DNA of 41,796 nucleotides from COMBO-56-21 sp038852315. Lineage in GTDB: Archaea; Thermoplasmatota; Thermoplasmata; UBA10834. The stretch covers positions 1 to 41,796 of the forward strand of contig JAWCKF010000015.1 of NCBI GenBank assembly GCA_038852315.1, in the 5' to 3' direction. The notes below the pieces were generated by a model that saw only the letters and a list, made by a program, of their open reading frames with translations, ran no database searches and had not been told where the DNA came from. This document shows, piece after piece, positions 31,050-38,557 of this stretch. A program made the position numbers and the translations under genes. Numbering within the stretch: position 1 is the stretch's first letter; each line of letters starts with the position of its first letter.

Positions 31050-32423
31050 GTGCGGGACCTCGACGTGTTCTTCAAGCCGAAGTCAGTGGCGGTCGTCGGT
31101 GCCACGCCCACGCCTGGCAAGATAGGCAACATCATCATCGAGAACCTGTACAGCGAGGGCTATAAGGGCAGAATATTCCTCGTGAACCCGAACTACGAGG
31201 AGATCCTCGGGATGCCGTGCTATCCCACGGTCCTAGACTGTCCAGAGGTGCCTGACATGGCGGTCATTGTGGTGCCAGCGAAGCTCGTCCCCGATGTAGT
31301 CGAACAGGCGGGCAAGAAAGGCGTGAAGGGGTTGACGATAATCTCGGCTGGTTTCTCCGAGGGCGACGAGGAGGGCAAGGAGCGCGAGAGAAGGGTCGTA
31401 GAGATCGCACGAAGATACGGCATGCGGATAGTCGGCCCGAACTCGCTCGGGGTGATCTCGCCGCACACGAATCTCAACGCCTCCTTCGCCAGGATGGCGC
31501 CCCTCGCCGGCCACATAGCATTCTTCTCGCAGAGCGGCGCATTCTGCACAGCAGCGATTGAGTATTCGGTCGCTGAGATGCTCGGCTTCTCTGCTTTCGT
31601 GAGCTCGGGAAACAAGGCCGATGCGGACGATGCCGATTTCGTGAACTACTTCTCGACCGATCCGAAGACGAAGTGCATCGCAGCATACATGGAATCGACG
31701 AGGAAGGGGCCAGAGCTGTTCAAAGCACTCGGCAGGGCCTCGAGGAAGAAGCCCATAGTCATACTCAAGTCGGGGCGCTCTCCCAGAGGAGCGAAAGCGG
31801 CCACCTCCCATACGGGCGCTATGGCTGGCTCTGACGCGGCCTTCGACGCGGCGTTCAAGCAGACAGGGGTGTACCGTGCCAAGACGATGTTCGAGCTGTT
31901 CGATGCCGCGCAGGCCCTAGCGGGCCAGCCCCCGATGGTGGGAGACGGCGTCGCCATCGTGACGAACGCAGGTGGCATGGGTGTGATCGCGACCGACTGC
32001 GCCCACGACCTCGGGCTCGAGCTCGCAGAGCTGTCGAAGGAAACGCTCGAGGCCATAGGGAAGGTATGTCCGCCTACCTGGAGCTGGGGCAACCCGATCG
32101 ACATAATCGGGGATGCGGACACTGCGAGGTACGCCAACGTGCTCAGGATCGTCGGCGAGGCGCCAGAGGTCAAGGGGATACTCGTGATAGCAGCGCGGCA
32201 GGCGGCCACTAACCTGTTCCAGATCGCCAAATGGATAGCGATAACGGCGAAGCTCAGCGGTAAGCCGACCGTCGCGTGCTTCGCCGGCATCGAGGACCTC
32301 GAATCGGAGCAGTTCCTCGACGGACGCGGTATACCGGTCATGCCAGTGCCTGAGAGGGCGGTCACGGCGCTGCACGCCCTCTCCGTGCGCGGGAAATACC
32401 TCCAGAAGCGCGGACTGCTGTGA
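31050..32423 (+). CDS. Acetate/acyl-CoA ligase (ADP-forming) alpha subunit
   Basis: ADP-forming acyl-CoA synthetases turn acyl-CoA, ADP and phosphate into acid, CoA and ATP, a main substrate-level phosphorylation step in archaea growing on peptides or sugars. The 457 residues have a CoA-binding Rossmann domain (VAVVGATPTPGKIGN), a flavodoxin-like domain with the phosphorylated His in ATSHTGAMAGSD, and a third succinyl-CoA-ligase-like domain (VAIVTNAGGMGVIATD). The ATP-grasp beta domain is absent here and downstream, so its partner must be encoded elsewhere. GTG 31050 fits a leaderless mRNA. Confidence 0.9.
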   Translation: MRDLDVFFKPKSVAVVGATPTPGKIGNIIIENLYSEGYKGRIFLVNPNYEEILGMPCYPTVLDCPEVPDMAVIVVPAKLVPDVVEQAGKKGVKGLTIISAGFSEGDEEGKERERRVVEIARRYGMRIVGPNSLGVISPHTNLNASFARMAPLAGHIAFFSQSGAFCTAAIEYSVAEMLGFSAFVSSGNKADADDADFVNYFSTDPKTKCIAAYMESTRKGPELFKALGRASRKKPIVILKSGRSPRGAKAATSHTGAMAGSDAAFDAAFKQTGVYRAKTMFELFDAAQALAGQPPMVGDGVAIVTNAGGMGVIATDCAHDLGLELAELSKETLEAIGKVCPPTWSWGNPIDIIGDADTARYANVLRIVGEAPEVKGILVIAARQAATNLFQIAKWIAITAKLSGKPTVACFAGIEDLESEQFLDGRGIPVMPVPERAVTALHALSVRGKYLQKRGLL

Positions 32424-32438
32424 GAACGCTTGCCCGAC

Positions 32439-32564
32439 TCATCCGAGGACCCTCAGGATGATGATGACCGCGCCCACGGCAATGAAGACCAGTCCAGCAA
32501 CGAACCCGATGTAGAACAGCTTTCTCATGAGGGCCCTGTCGGTCAGGAGCCGCTCGAGATTCAC
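32439..32564 (-). CDS. 41-residue single-membrane-span protein at the end of the ATP synthase operon
   Basis: GTG 32564 opens a 41-codon frame: a basic/acidic head (NLERLLTDRALMRK), one hydrophobic helix (LFYIGFVAGLVFIAVGAVII) and a short RVLG tail. A perfect GGAGG, formed by the last codons of atpD, lies nine bases before the GTG, and only four bases separate it from the atpD stop, so it should be translated from the operon mRNA. Positive residues before the helix predict a cytoplasmic N-terminus. No known ATP synthase subunit matches it. It could be an assembly or membrane-sector factor, or unrelated. Confidence 0.6.
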   Translation of the reverse strand: MNLERLLTDRALMRKLFYIGFVAGLVFIAVGAVIIILRVLG

Positions 32565-32568
32565 GGGC

Positions 32569-33210
32569 TCATGCCTCCGTCGCCTTCGCCGCCTTGCCTT
32601 TTATCCTCTTCAGCCTGAAAGTGTTGTCGCGCTCCATCTCCTCGAGCCTGAACCTTATGAACCGCTCGACCTCCTCGAGCTCGGGCAGCACCCTGAACTC
32701 GAGCGCGTTCACCCTGCGCTTGGTCCGCTCTATCTCATCCAGCAGCTTCTTCATCGTCGTTTCGAGCTCCGCGGCCTTCACGATCGTCTCCACCAGCTTC
32801 TCGTACGCGTCAGTGGCCTCGTCGATCCTTGGAGAGGTGCCTATCACGCCGTACCCCCTCTCGTCGAGGGGGGCCACTATCTTGCTCGACGTGATCTCGG
32901 GCACGACCACGCCCATCAGGTTCCTGCTCCTGAGCTTGATCTCCGGATGGCCTGTGAGGGCGTACGCCGCTGACCTGACGGCGATGGCGCCGTCCACCGC
33001 GTTCGCGATGGCTATCCTCTCCTGGGCGATGCGGTAGCGCCTGGCTATCTCCACCCGCAGGTCCTTGGCCTGGTCGAGTATCTTGAAGAACTCGAGTATG
33101 AGGCCGTCCCTCTTCAGCTTCAGGATCTTGTGTCCGTTCTTGGTCAGCCTGATCTTCCTCGTGACTTCGAGCAGTTCGGACCTTGTTGGCTGTATCTCGC
33201 GCACGACCAT
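32569..33210 (-). CDS. atpD: A-type ATP synthase subunit D (central stalk)
   Basis: Rotor-shaft subunit that transmits rotation between the membrane ring and the A3B3 head. The 213 residues are long coiled coils: an N-terminal helix ITRSELLEVTRKI-like (PTRSELLEVTRKIRLTKNGH) and a C-terminal helix KLLDEIERTKRRVNALEFRV, the conserved D-subunit pattern. It starts seven bases after atpB and ends the canonical part of the operon. Confidence 0.95.
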   Translation of the reverse strand: MVVREIQPTRSELLEVTRKIRLTKNGHKILKLKRDGLILEFFKILDQAKDLRVEIARRYRIAQERIAIANAVDGAIAVRSAAYALTGHPEIKLRSRNLMGVVVPEITSSKIVAPLDERGYGVIGTSPRIDEATDAYEKLVETIVKAAELETTMKKLLDEIERTKRRVNALEFRVLPELEEVERFIRFRLEEMERDNTFRLKRIKGKAAKATEA

Positions 33211-33217
33211 CCTTGCA

Positions 33218-34588
33218 TCACTTCTTCGGGAGATACTTCTCTATGAACTTCCGGTCGATCTTCGTCAGCGAATCCACGGGCAGCATCGAGAGAAGCTCCC
33301 AGCCCAGGTCTAGGGTCTGCTCTATCGTCCTCTCCTCGTCCTTCCCCTGCCTTATGAACCTGTCCTCGAAGGCGTCGGCGAAGTCGAGGAACTTCCTGTC
33401 CCTCTCGGAGAGAGCCTCCTTGCCGACGATCGCCACGAGGCCCCTCAAGTCCCTGCCCTCGGCGTATGCTGCATACAGCTGATCCGACACGGCCCTGTGG
33501 TCCTCCCTGGTGTGCCCAGGCCCGATGCCCTGGCCCATCAGCCTTGACAGCGACCGCTCGACGGCGATTGGCGGGTATATCCCCTTCCTGTGCAGGTCGC
33601 GGGATGCGACTATCTGCCCCTCTGTGATGTACCCTGTGAGGTCTGGAATGGGGTGGGTGATGTCGTCACCCGGCATGGATAGTATCGGGAACTGTGTTAT
33701 GGACCCGGTCTTGCCCTTTATCCTGCCCGCGCGCTCATACATGCACGCGAGGTCCGTGTACATGTATCCCGGATATCCGCGCCTTGCGGGCACCTCCTCC
33801 CTCGCGGCCCCGATCTGCCTCAGCGCCTCGCAGTAGTTGGTGATGTCCGTGAGGATTACGAGCACGTGCATGTTGAGGTCGAACGCGAGGTACTCTGCGG
33901 TCGTCAGGGCCAGCTTGGGCGTGAGCAGCCTCTCGATCGCGGGGTCGTCGGCGAGGTTGAGGAAGACGACTGCGCGCTTGAGCGCCCCGGTCCTCTCGAA
34001 GTCCTTCATGAAATACTGGGCCTCCTCGCTCGTGATGCCCATTGCGGCGAACACAACGGCGAACTCCTCCTTCTTGCCGACCACCTTGGCCTGCCTCGCT
34101 ATCTGGAGCGCGATGTCGTTGTGCGGCAGCCCAGAACCTGAGAATATCGGCAACTTCTGTCCCCGGACGAGCGTGTTCATCCCATCGATGGCTGAGATTC
34201 CCGTCTGGATGAACTCCCTGGGGTTGTCCCTCGCCCAGGGGTTTATGGCCGCGCCGATGACCTCGACCCTCTTCTCGGGGATGATGGGAGGGCCCTTGTC
34301 GAGCGGCTCGCCGGAGCCTGAGAGTATCCTGCCCAGCATGTCCCTTGACACTGGCATCTTGACCGTCTCGCCGAGGAACTTCACACCCGAGGCGCGGTCT
34401 ATGCCACCTGTTCCCTCGAACACCTGGACGACGACCATCTCATCAGATGAATCCAGCACCTGCCCCCTCTTCACCGTGCCGTCGGGAAGCGTTATCGCAA
34501 CCAGTTCGCCGTAGCCCACAGGCTCTGTCTTTTCGACGAACACAAGTGGCCCTGCGATCTGGCTTATGGTGTGGTACTCCTTGGCCAT
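33218..34588 (-). CDS. atpB: A-type ATP synthase subunit B (regulatory head subunit)
   Basis: Non-catalytic nucleotide-binding subunit of the A3B3 head. The 456 residues start MAKEYHTISQIAGPLVFVEK, and contain LGRILSGSGEPLDKGP, a head core FSGSGLPHNDIALQIARQ without a working Walker A, and RRGYPGYMYTDLACMYERAG. Length and motifs are typical. Four bases separate its start from the atpA stop. Confidence 0.97.
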   Translation of the reverse strand: MAKEYHTISQIAGPLVFVEKTEPVGYGELVAITLPDGTVKRGQVLDSSDEMVVVQVFEGTGGIDRASGVKFLGETVKMPVSRDMLGRILSGSGEPLDKGPPIIPEKRVEVIGAAINPWARDNPREFIQTGISAIDGMNTLVRGQKLPIFSGSGLPHNDIALQIARQAKVVGKKEEFAVVFAAMGITSEEAQYFMKDFERTGALKRAVVFLNLADDPAIERLLTPKLALTTAEYLAFDLNMHVLVILTDITNYCEALRQIGAAREEVPARRGYPGYMYTDLACMYERAGRIKGKTGSITQFPILSMPGDDITHPIPDLTGYITEGQIVASRDLHRKGIYPPIAVERSLSRLMGQGIGPGHTREDHRAVSDQLYAAYAEGRDLRGLVAIVGKEALSERDRKFLDFADAFEDRFIRQGKDEERTIEQTLDLGWELLSMLPVDSLTKIDRKFIEKYLPKK

Positions 34589-34592
34589 GCGA

Positions 34593-36329
34593 TCAAACCC
34601 CCAGCTCCGCGAACTGCTTCTCCATCGCTGCGGAGACCACCTTCAGGTCACTGTCTATGGTGCTCTCGAACTTCAGCTTCCCCAGGTCGGTCCTGCAGGG
34701 GAGCGACGTGATCTTCTCGAGGGGCACATCGAGGGATATCGCCTTTCTTGCCAGCTCGGAGAACTTCTTGATGGCGGACATGTACTCGTACTGCCGCCTC
34801 AGAGGGCTATAAGTGTCGACGGGGTGGTATGCGCTCTGCTGCAGGAAGAACTCGCGGATCATCCTCGCGACCTCGAGCGTGAGCCTCTGCTCCTCCGGCA
34901 GCGCATCGGAGCCGACGAGCTGCACGATCTCCTGCAGTTCGGATTCCTTCTGCAGCGTCTCCATCGCCCAGAGACGTATCTTGCTCCAGTCCTCGGCCAC
35001 GTTCTTCCTGTACCACTCCTCGAGGATCGGGCTGTAGAGGCTGTACGAGGTGAGCCAGTTGATGGCCGGGAAGTGCCTTCTCTCTCTCAGCTTCGAGTCC
35101 AGGGCCCAGAAGACCTTGACTATCCTAAGCGTGTTCTGCGTGACCGGTTCGCTGAAGTCGCCTCCCGATGGCGACACCGCGCCTATGACGGATATCGAGC
35201 CTGTTGAACCCCCGAGGGTGCGCACGCGACCGCAGCGCTCGTAGAACTCGGACAGACGGGACGCGAGGTACGCGGGATATCCCTCCTCGCCCGGCATCTC
35301 CTCGAGCCTGGACGATATCTCGCGCATCGCCTCCGCCCACCTCGAGGTCGAATCGGCCATGAGCGACACGTCGTAGCCCATGTCCCTGTAGTACTCCGCG
35401 ATGGTGATGCCGGTGTACACGGAGGCCTCTCTGGCCGCGACGGGCATGTTAGAGGTGTTCGCCACCAGCACCGTCCTGCCCATCAAGGGCTTGCCCGTCT
35501 TGGGGTCCTCGAGCTCGGGGAAGGTAGTCAGGACCTCGGTCATCTCGTTCCCCCGCTCGCCGCAGCCAACATACACCACTATCTGCGCGTCGCTCCACTT
35601 GGACAGCTGCTGTGACGTGACAGTCTTGCCCGTGCCGAACCCCCCGGGGATGGCCGCTGTGCCCCCCTTGGCAAGGGGGAACAGCATGTCGAGCACCCTC
35701 TGGCCCGTGACGAGGGGTATGTCCGGCAGCAGCTTGTCGATGTATGGCCTCGGCTGTCTCACAGGCCATCTCTGCATCAGCGTCACTCTGTGGCCCGAAT
35801 CCAGCTCGCCGATTACGTCCTCGACCGTGAACTCACCCTCGGATATGCTCTTGACCCTGCCATGGACGTTCGGCGGCAACAGGACCTTGTGCACTATGTT
35901 CCCCTCGGGCACCTCGCCGATCACCATCCCACCCTGCAGGGCGTCACCCTCCTTCACGGTCGGCGTGAACTTCCAGCGCCTGCTCCTGTCAAGGCCGGGT
36001 GCCGTCACGCCCCTCGACACGAAGTCACCCTGCTTGTCCCTGAGTACCGGGAGCGGCCTCTGCACACCGTCATAGACGCTCGACAGCAGGCCCGGTCCGA
36101 GCTCGACCTGGAGCGGAGCCCCCGTGTCAACGACCTCCTCGCCCGGCCTGAGGCCGGACGTGTCCTCGTACACCTGTACGACCGTCTTGTTCCCGACGAG
36201 CTTGATGACCTCCCCCATCAGCTTCAGATCCCCCACGAGCACGACGTCGTACATCCTGGGGGATATGCCCTCGGCGGTCACGACGGGGCCTGCGACCCTG
36301 CTTATCCTTCCTCTCCTCTGTTCCGTCAT
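34593..36329 (-). CDS. atpA: A-type ATP synthase subunit A (catalytic)
   Basis: Catalytic head subunit. The 578 residues contain the N-terminal barrel (RGRISRVAGPVVTAEGI), the A-type-specific non-homologous insert, the P-loop GGFGTGKTVTSQQ, GERGNEMTEVL, SLMADSTSRWAEAMRE and EEGYPAYLASRLSEFYERCG. No intein is present, although this gene is a common intein site in archaea. ATG 36329 is the family start; an in-frame codon at 36443 would overlap atpF and add unlike residues. Confidence 0.97.
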   Translation of the reverse strand: MTEQRRGRISRVAGPVVTAEGISPRMYDVVLVGDLKLMGEVIKLVGNKTVVQVYEDTSGLRPGEEVVDTGAPLQVELGPGLLSSVYDGVQRPLPVLRDKQGDFVSRGVTAPGLDRSRRWKFTPTVKEGDALQGGMVIGEVPEGNIVHKVLLPPNVHGRVKSISEGEFTVEDVIGELDSGHRVTLMQRWPVRQPRPYIDKLLPDIPLVTGQRVLDMLFPLAKGGTAAIPGGFGTGKTVTSQQLSKWSDAQIVVYVGCGERGNEMTEVLTTFPELEDPKTGKPLMGRTVLVANTSNMPVAAREASVYTGITIAEYYRDMGYDVSLMADSTSRWAEAMREISSRLEEMPGEEGYPAYLASRLSEFYERCGRVRTLGGSTGSISVIGAVSPSGGDFSEPVTQNTLRIVKVFWALDSKLRERRHFPAINWLTSYSLYSPILEEWYRKNVAEDWSKIRLWAMETLQKESELQEIVQLVGSDALPEEQRLTLEVARMIREFFLQQSAYHPVDTYSPLRRQYEYMSAIKKFSELARKAISLDVPLEKITSLPCRTDLGKLKFESTIDSDLKVVSAAMEKQFAELGV

Positions 36330-36345
36330 GCGGCACACGCTCCTG

Positions 36346-36645
36346 CTACCTTGTCTTGTAAAGGTCAATACCCATCGCTCTTCTGACCTTGTCCCTGATG
36401 TCGCCCTCCTCCTCGCCCACTGGGATGACGACGGGGTCGACACTCGCCATCATCCTCGCCCGCAGCTGCGCGGGCAGCCTTTCGAGGTCCTTCGTGTGTA
36501 CGGCAAGTATGCCCACGCTCTCGTCGTCCAGGACCTTCGATATCGTCTCCACGAGCTTGTCAGGCCCGACGCTGTAGACCTTCCTGATGCCTGCGAGCAT
36601 GAACCCGGTCACGAACTCCTCGGACCCTACGACAGCGACCTCCAT
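36346..36645 (-). CDS. atpF: A-type ATP synthase subunit F
   Basis: Small central-stalk subunit, 99 residues, that packs on subunit D and couples rotation. It starts MEVAVVGSEEFVTGFMLAGI, the conserved Rossmann-like opening, with GILAVHTKDLERLP and PVVIPVGEEE. It lies one base from atpC and 16 bases before atpA. Confidence 0.95.
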   Translation of the reverse strand: MEVAVVGSEEFVTGFMLAGIRKVYSVGPDKLVETISKVLDDESVGILAVHTKDLERLPAQLRARMMASVDPVVIPVGEEEGDIRDKVRRAMGIDLYKTR

Positions 36646-36646
36646 C

Positions 36647-37705
36647 TCACACCACCAGCAGCTCCTCTATCACCTTGTTCGAGAGGGCGCTCTGCTTGCC
36701 CCTCGATATGATTCTTATGTTGTCCACCTCGGTCTTCTTCCGCACTATGTAGTTGACTATCGGCAGGACCGAGAGCGGATAGAAATGCGCGAATTTCTCG
36801 CTCTTGTATATGAGCGCTCTGTCGAGCGCGATCGTGAGGCCTGACAGCCTCCGATCCTCCTTGAACCTCTCGAGGGCGGGCTTGATGTCCTCGTAGATGG
36901 AGGACTTCTCCAGCTCCTCGATTACGGGCTGCAGGCCCTCTGCCTGGGCCATCGCCCTCAGCTTCTCCGCGCCGAACTCCATGCCGCCAGGAATGATGTA
37001 CTTCGCAATCCTGTCCTCGGGTATCCTCTCCGCCTTCAGTTTAAGGAGCACCTTGAGGTTGGTGATGTCCACCTCCAGCCTGACGAAGTCGCGGAGGAGC
37101 TCATCGGCGCGCGTCATGCCCCTCACGACCTTCAGCAGGTCATAGTACAGGTTCCTGTCGAGGTGGTCCTCGAGCCTCGCCAACCGGTTCGATTCGACGA
37201 CTTCGCGCGCCAGCTCCTGGGTGATGCCGAGGGATGGCTCCTGCAGGAGCGCATCCATGATCTCCTGGATGGAGCCCATGCCCACCAGCGTCCTCAGATA
37301 GGCCTCGGAGAAAGCGCCAGCGGGCACCAGGGTGTCCATTATCTCCTCGTCGCTCACTCCCGTCAGCTTCCCCCTCAGAACCGTCTTCACGTTGAACATG
37401 TCCCACCGCTTCAGGTAGTTACCCACCATGTCCCGGAGGTGTCCGGTGGTGAAGCTCAGTATGTCGGCGTAAGTTGCTGCAAGGTTCCGGGTCACCGCCA
37501 CTTCCACCAGAGCCGCTCCGGAGTATTTCGAGGCGTACCGAGTCATCTCCTCCCTGTACTGCGTCTCTCCGAGGAACCTCCCAATCTCGTGGACATCCAT
37601 CAGCAGGAGACGGGAGTACGTGTCGCGAGACAAGAGGAAGCGCTTCTTGGCCCTCACACGCGTGCACGCATATGCATAGTTGCCGTGACTACCCATCCCC
37701 CACAT
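36647..37705 (-). CDS. atpC: A-type ATP synthase subunit C (rotor socket)
   Basis: Funnel-shaped helical subunit linking the D/F shaft to the c-ring. The 352 residues contain the threefold helical repeats typical of V0 d/AtpC: YAYACTRVRAKKRFLL, LGETQYREEMTRYA, NYLKRWDMFNVKTVLRGKLT, YYDLLKVV, and FYPLSVLPIVNYIVRKKTEV near the end. ATG 37705 follows AGGTGAG by eight bases; a second ATG is three codons later (37696). In-frame sequence further upstream overlaps atpE and is not family-like. Confidence 0.94.
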   Translation of the reverse strand: MWGMGSHGNYAYACTRVRAKKRFLLSRDTYSRLLLMDVHEIGRFLGETQYREEMTRYASKYSGAALVEVAVTRNLAATYADILSFTTGHLRDMVGNYLKRWDMFNVKTVLRGKLTGVSDEEIMDTLVPAGAFSEAYLRTLVGMGSIQEIMDALLQEPSLGITQELAREVVESNRLARLEDHLDRNLYYDLLKVVRGMTRADELLRDFVRLEVDITNLKVLLKLKAERIPEDRIAKYIIPGGMEFGAEKLRAMAQAEGLQPVIEELEKSSIYEDIKPALERFKEDRRLSGLTIALDRALIYKSEKFAHFYPLSVLPIVNYIVRKKTEVDNIRIISRGKQSALSNKVIEELLVV

Positions 37706-37713
37706 CTGCAGAC

Positions 37714-38271
37714 TCACCTGAACAACCTGGTGTATATCTCCTGCATGTTCCTGTTCCAGACTTCCTCGAGGATGCTCTCGAACCTGTAGTCGAGCCTGAG
37801 GCTGCCATCCTTGCTCTCGAAGACGAGCCCGCCCCTGCAGGCGATGCCACCCGCGTAGGTCATGCCCAGCGGTAGCTTCAGCAGCGGCCTGTCCTGCTCC
37901 CGCGAGTATACCCTGCACTCGCCCAGCTCCCTCTTGGCCTTCTCTACGAGCTTCGAGTAGAGCCTTCTCCTCTTGTCCTCAGGATAACTCTCGAGGTCGT
38001 GGAGCACCTGCTGCTTCAGGTCCTCCATGACCTGCCGCTGGGCGGCCAAAAGGGCCTTCTTCGATTCGAGCTCGGCGCTGGACAGCTCCTGCTGCTCCAT
38101 CTGGGCGATCGCGCGGCTGAGCCGCTCCTCCGCCCTCGCGCGCTCCTCCTCTGCCTGCCTCTCCGCCTGACGCACCTGGGCGTCCCTCTCACTCTCTCCC
38201 AGACTGATTATCTCGCGCCTCTTCGCCTCGCCCTTGCGGAGGATGTCCTCTACGACCTGCTCCAGGCCCAT
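37714..38271 (-). CDS. atpE: A-type ATP synthase subunit E (peripheral stalk)
   Basis: Stator subunit that pairs with H. The 185 residues have a long charged N-terminal coiled coil (VVEDILRKGEAKRREII, RQAEEERARAEERLSRA) and a C-terminal globular domain (YAGGIACRGGLVFESKDGSL, RLDYRFESILEEVWN). It sits between atpK and atpC in the standard order. Confidence 0.94.
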   Translation of the reverse strand: MGLEQVVEDILRKGEAKRREIISLGESERDAQVRQAERQAEEERARAEERLSRAIAQMEQQELSSAELESKKALLAAQRQVMEDLKQQVLHDLESYPEDKRRRLYSKLVEKAKRELGECRVYSREQDRPLLKLPLGMTYAGGIACRGGLVFESKDGSLRLDYRFESILEEVWNRNMQEIYTRLFR

Positions 38272-38320
38272 GGCTCTTCAGCTCCTCGGACGCTCTGTCC
38301 CGATGGTTCTTGTCGCGAGC

Positions 38321-38542
38321 TCAGGCCTTGAGCCAGAGCAGTATGGCGATGACGAAGCCCAGTATGACGATGGTCTCGGGGAGCACGAACATGATGATGC
38401 CCTTCCCGAACATCTTTGGGTCTTCTGCCGTCGCACCAACCGCCGCCGCGCCGACCTGCGACTGCGCGATGCCCGTTCCTATTCCCGCAGCGCCGACGGC
38501 TATGCCTGCGCCGATCAGCGCCAATCCAGTTCCCGGATCCAT
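38321..38542 (-). CDS. atpK: A-type ATP synthase proteolipid subunit K (c-ring)
   Basis: Two-helix c subunit, 73 residues. Helix 1 is GAGIAVGAAGIGTGIAQSQV, the loop is ATAEDPKMFG, and helix 2 is IIMFVLPETIVILGFVIAIL with the ion-carrying Glu56. Gln27 in helix 1 and Thr57 next to Glu56 stand where Na+-binding c subunits have ligands, but the Tyr seen in the Ilyobacter c subunit is absent, so H+ or Na+ use cannot be decided. Single-hairpin length, not duplicated. Confidence 0.95.
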   Translation of the reverse strand: MDPGTGLALIGAGIAVGAAGIGTGIAQSQVGAAAVGATAEDPKMFGKGIIMFVLPETIVILGFVIAILLWLKA

Positions 38543-38557
38543 TCCTATCTACCTCCT

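Noticed and set aside
34593..36329. Possible intein in atpA
   Set aside because: The gene has normal length and an uninterrupted P-loop; no intein motifs are present.
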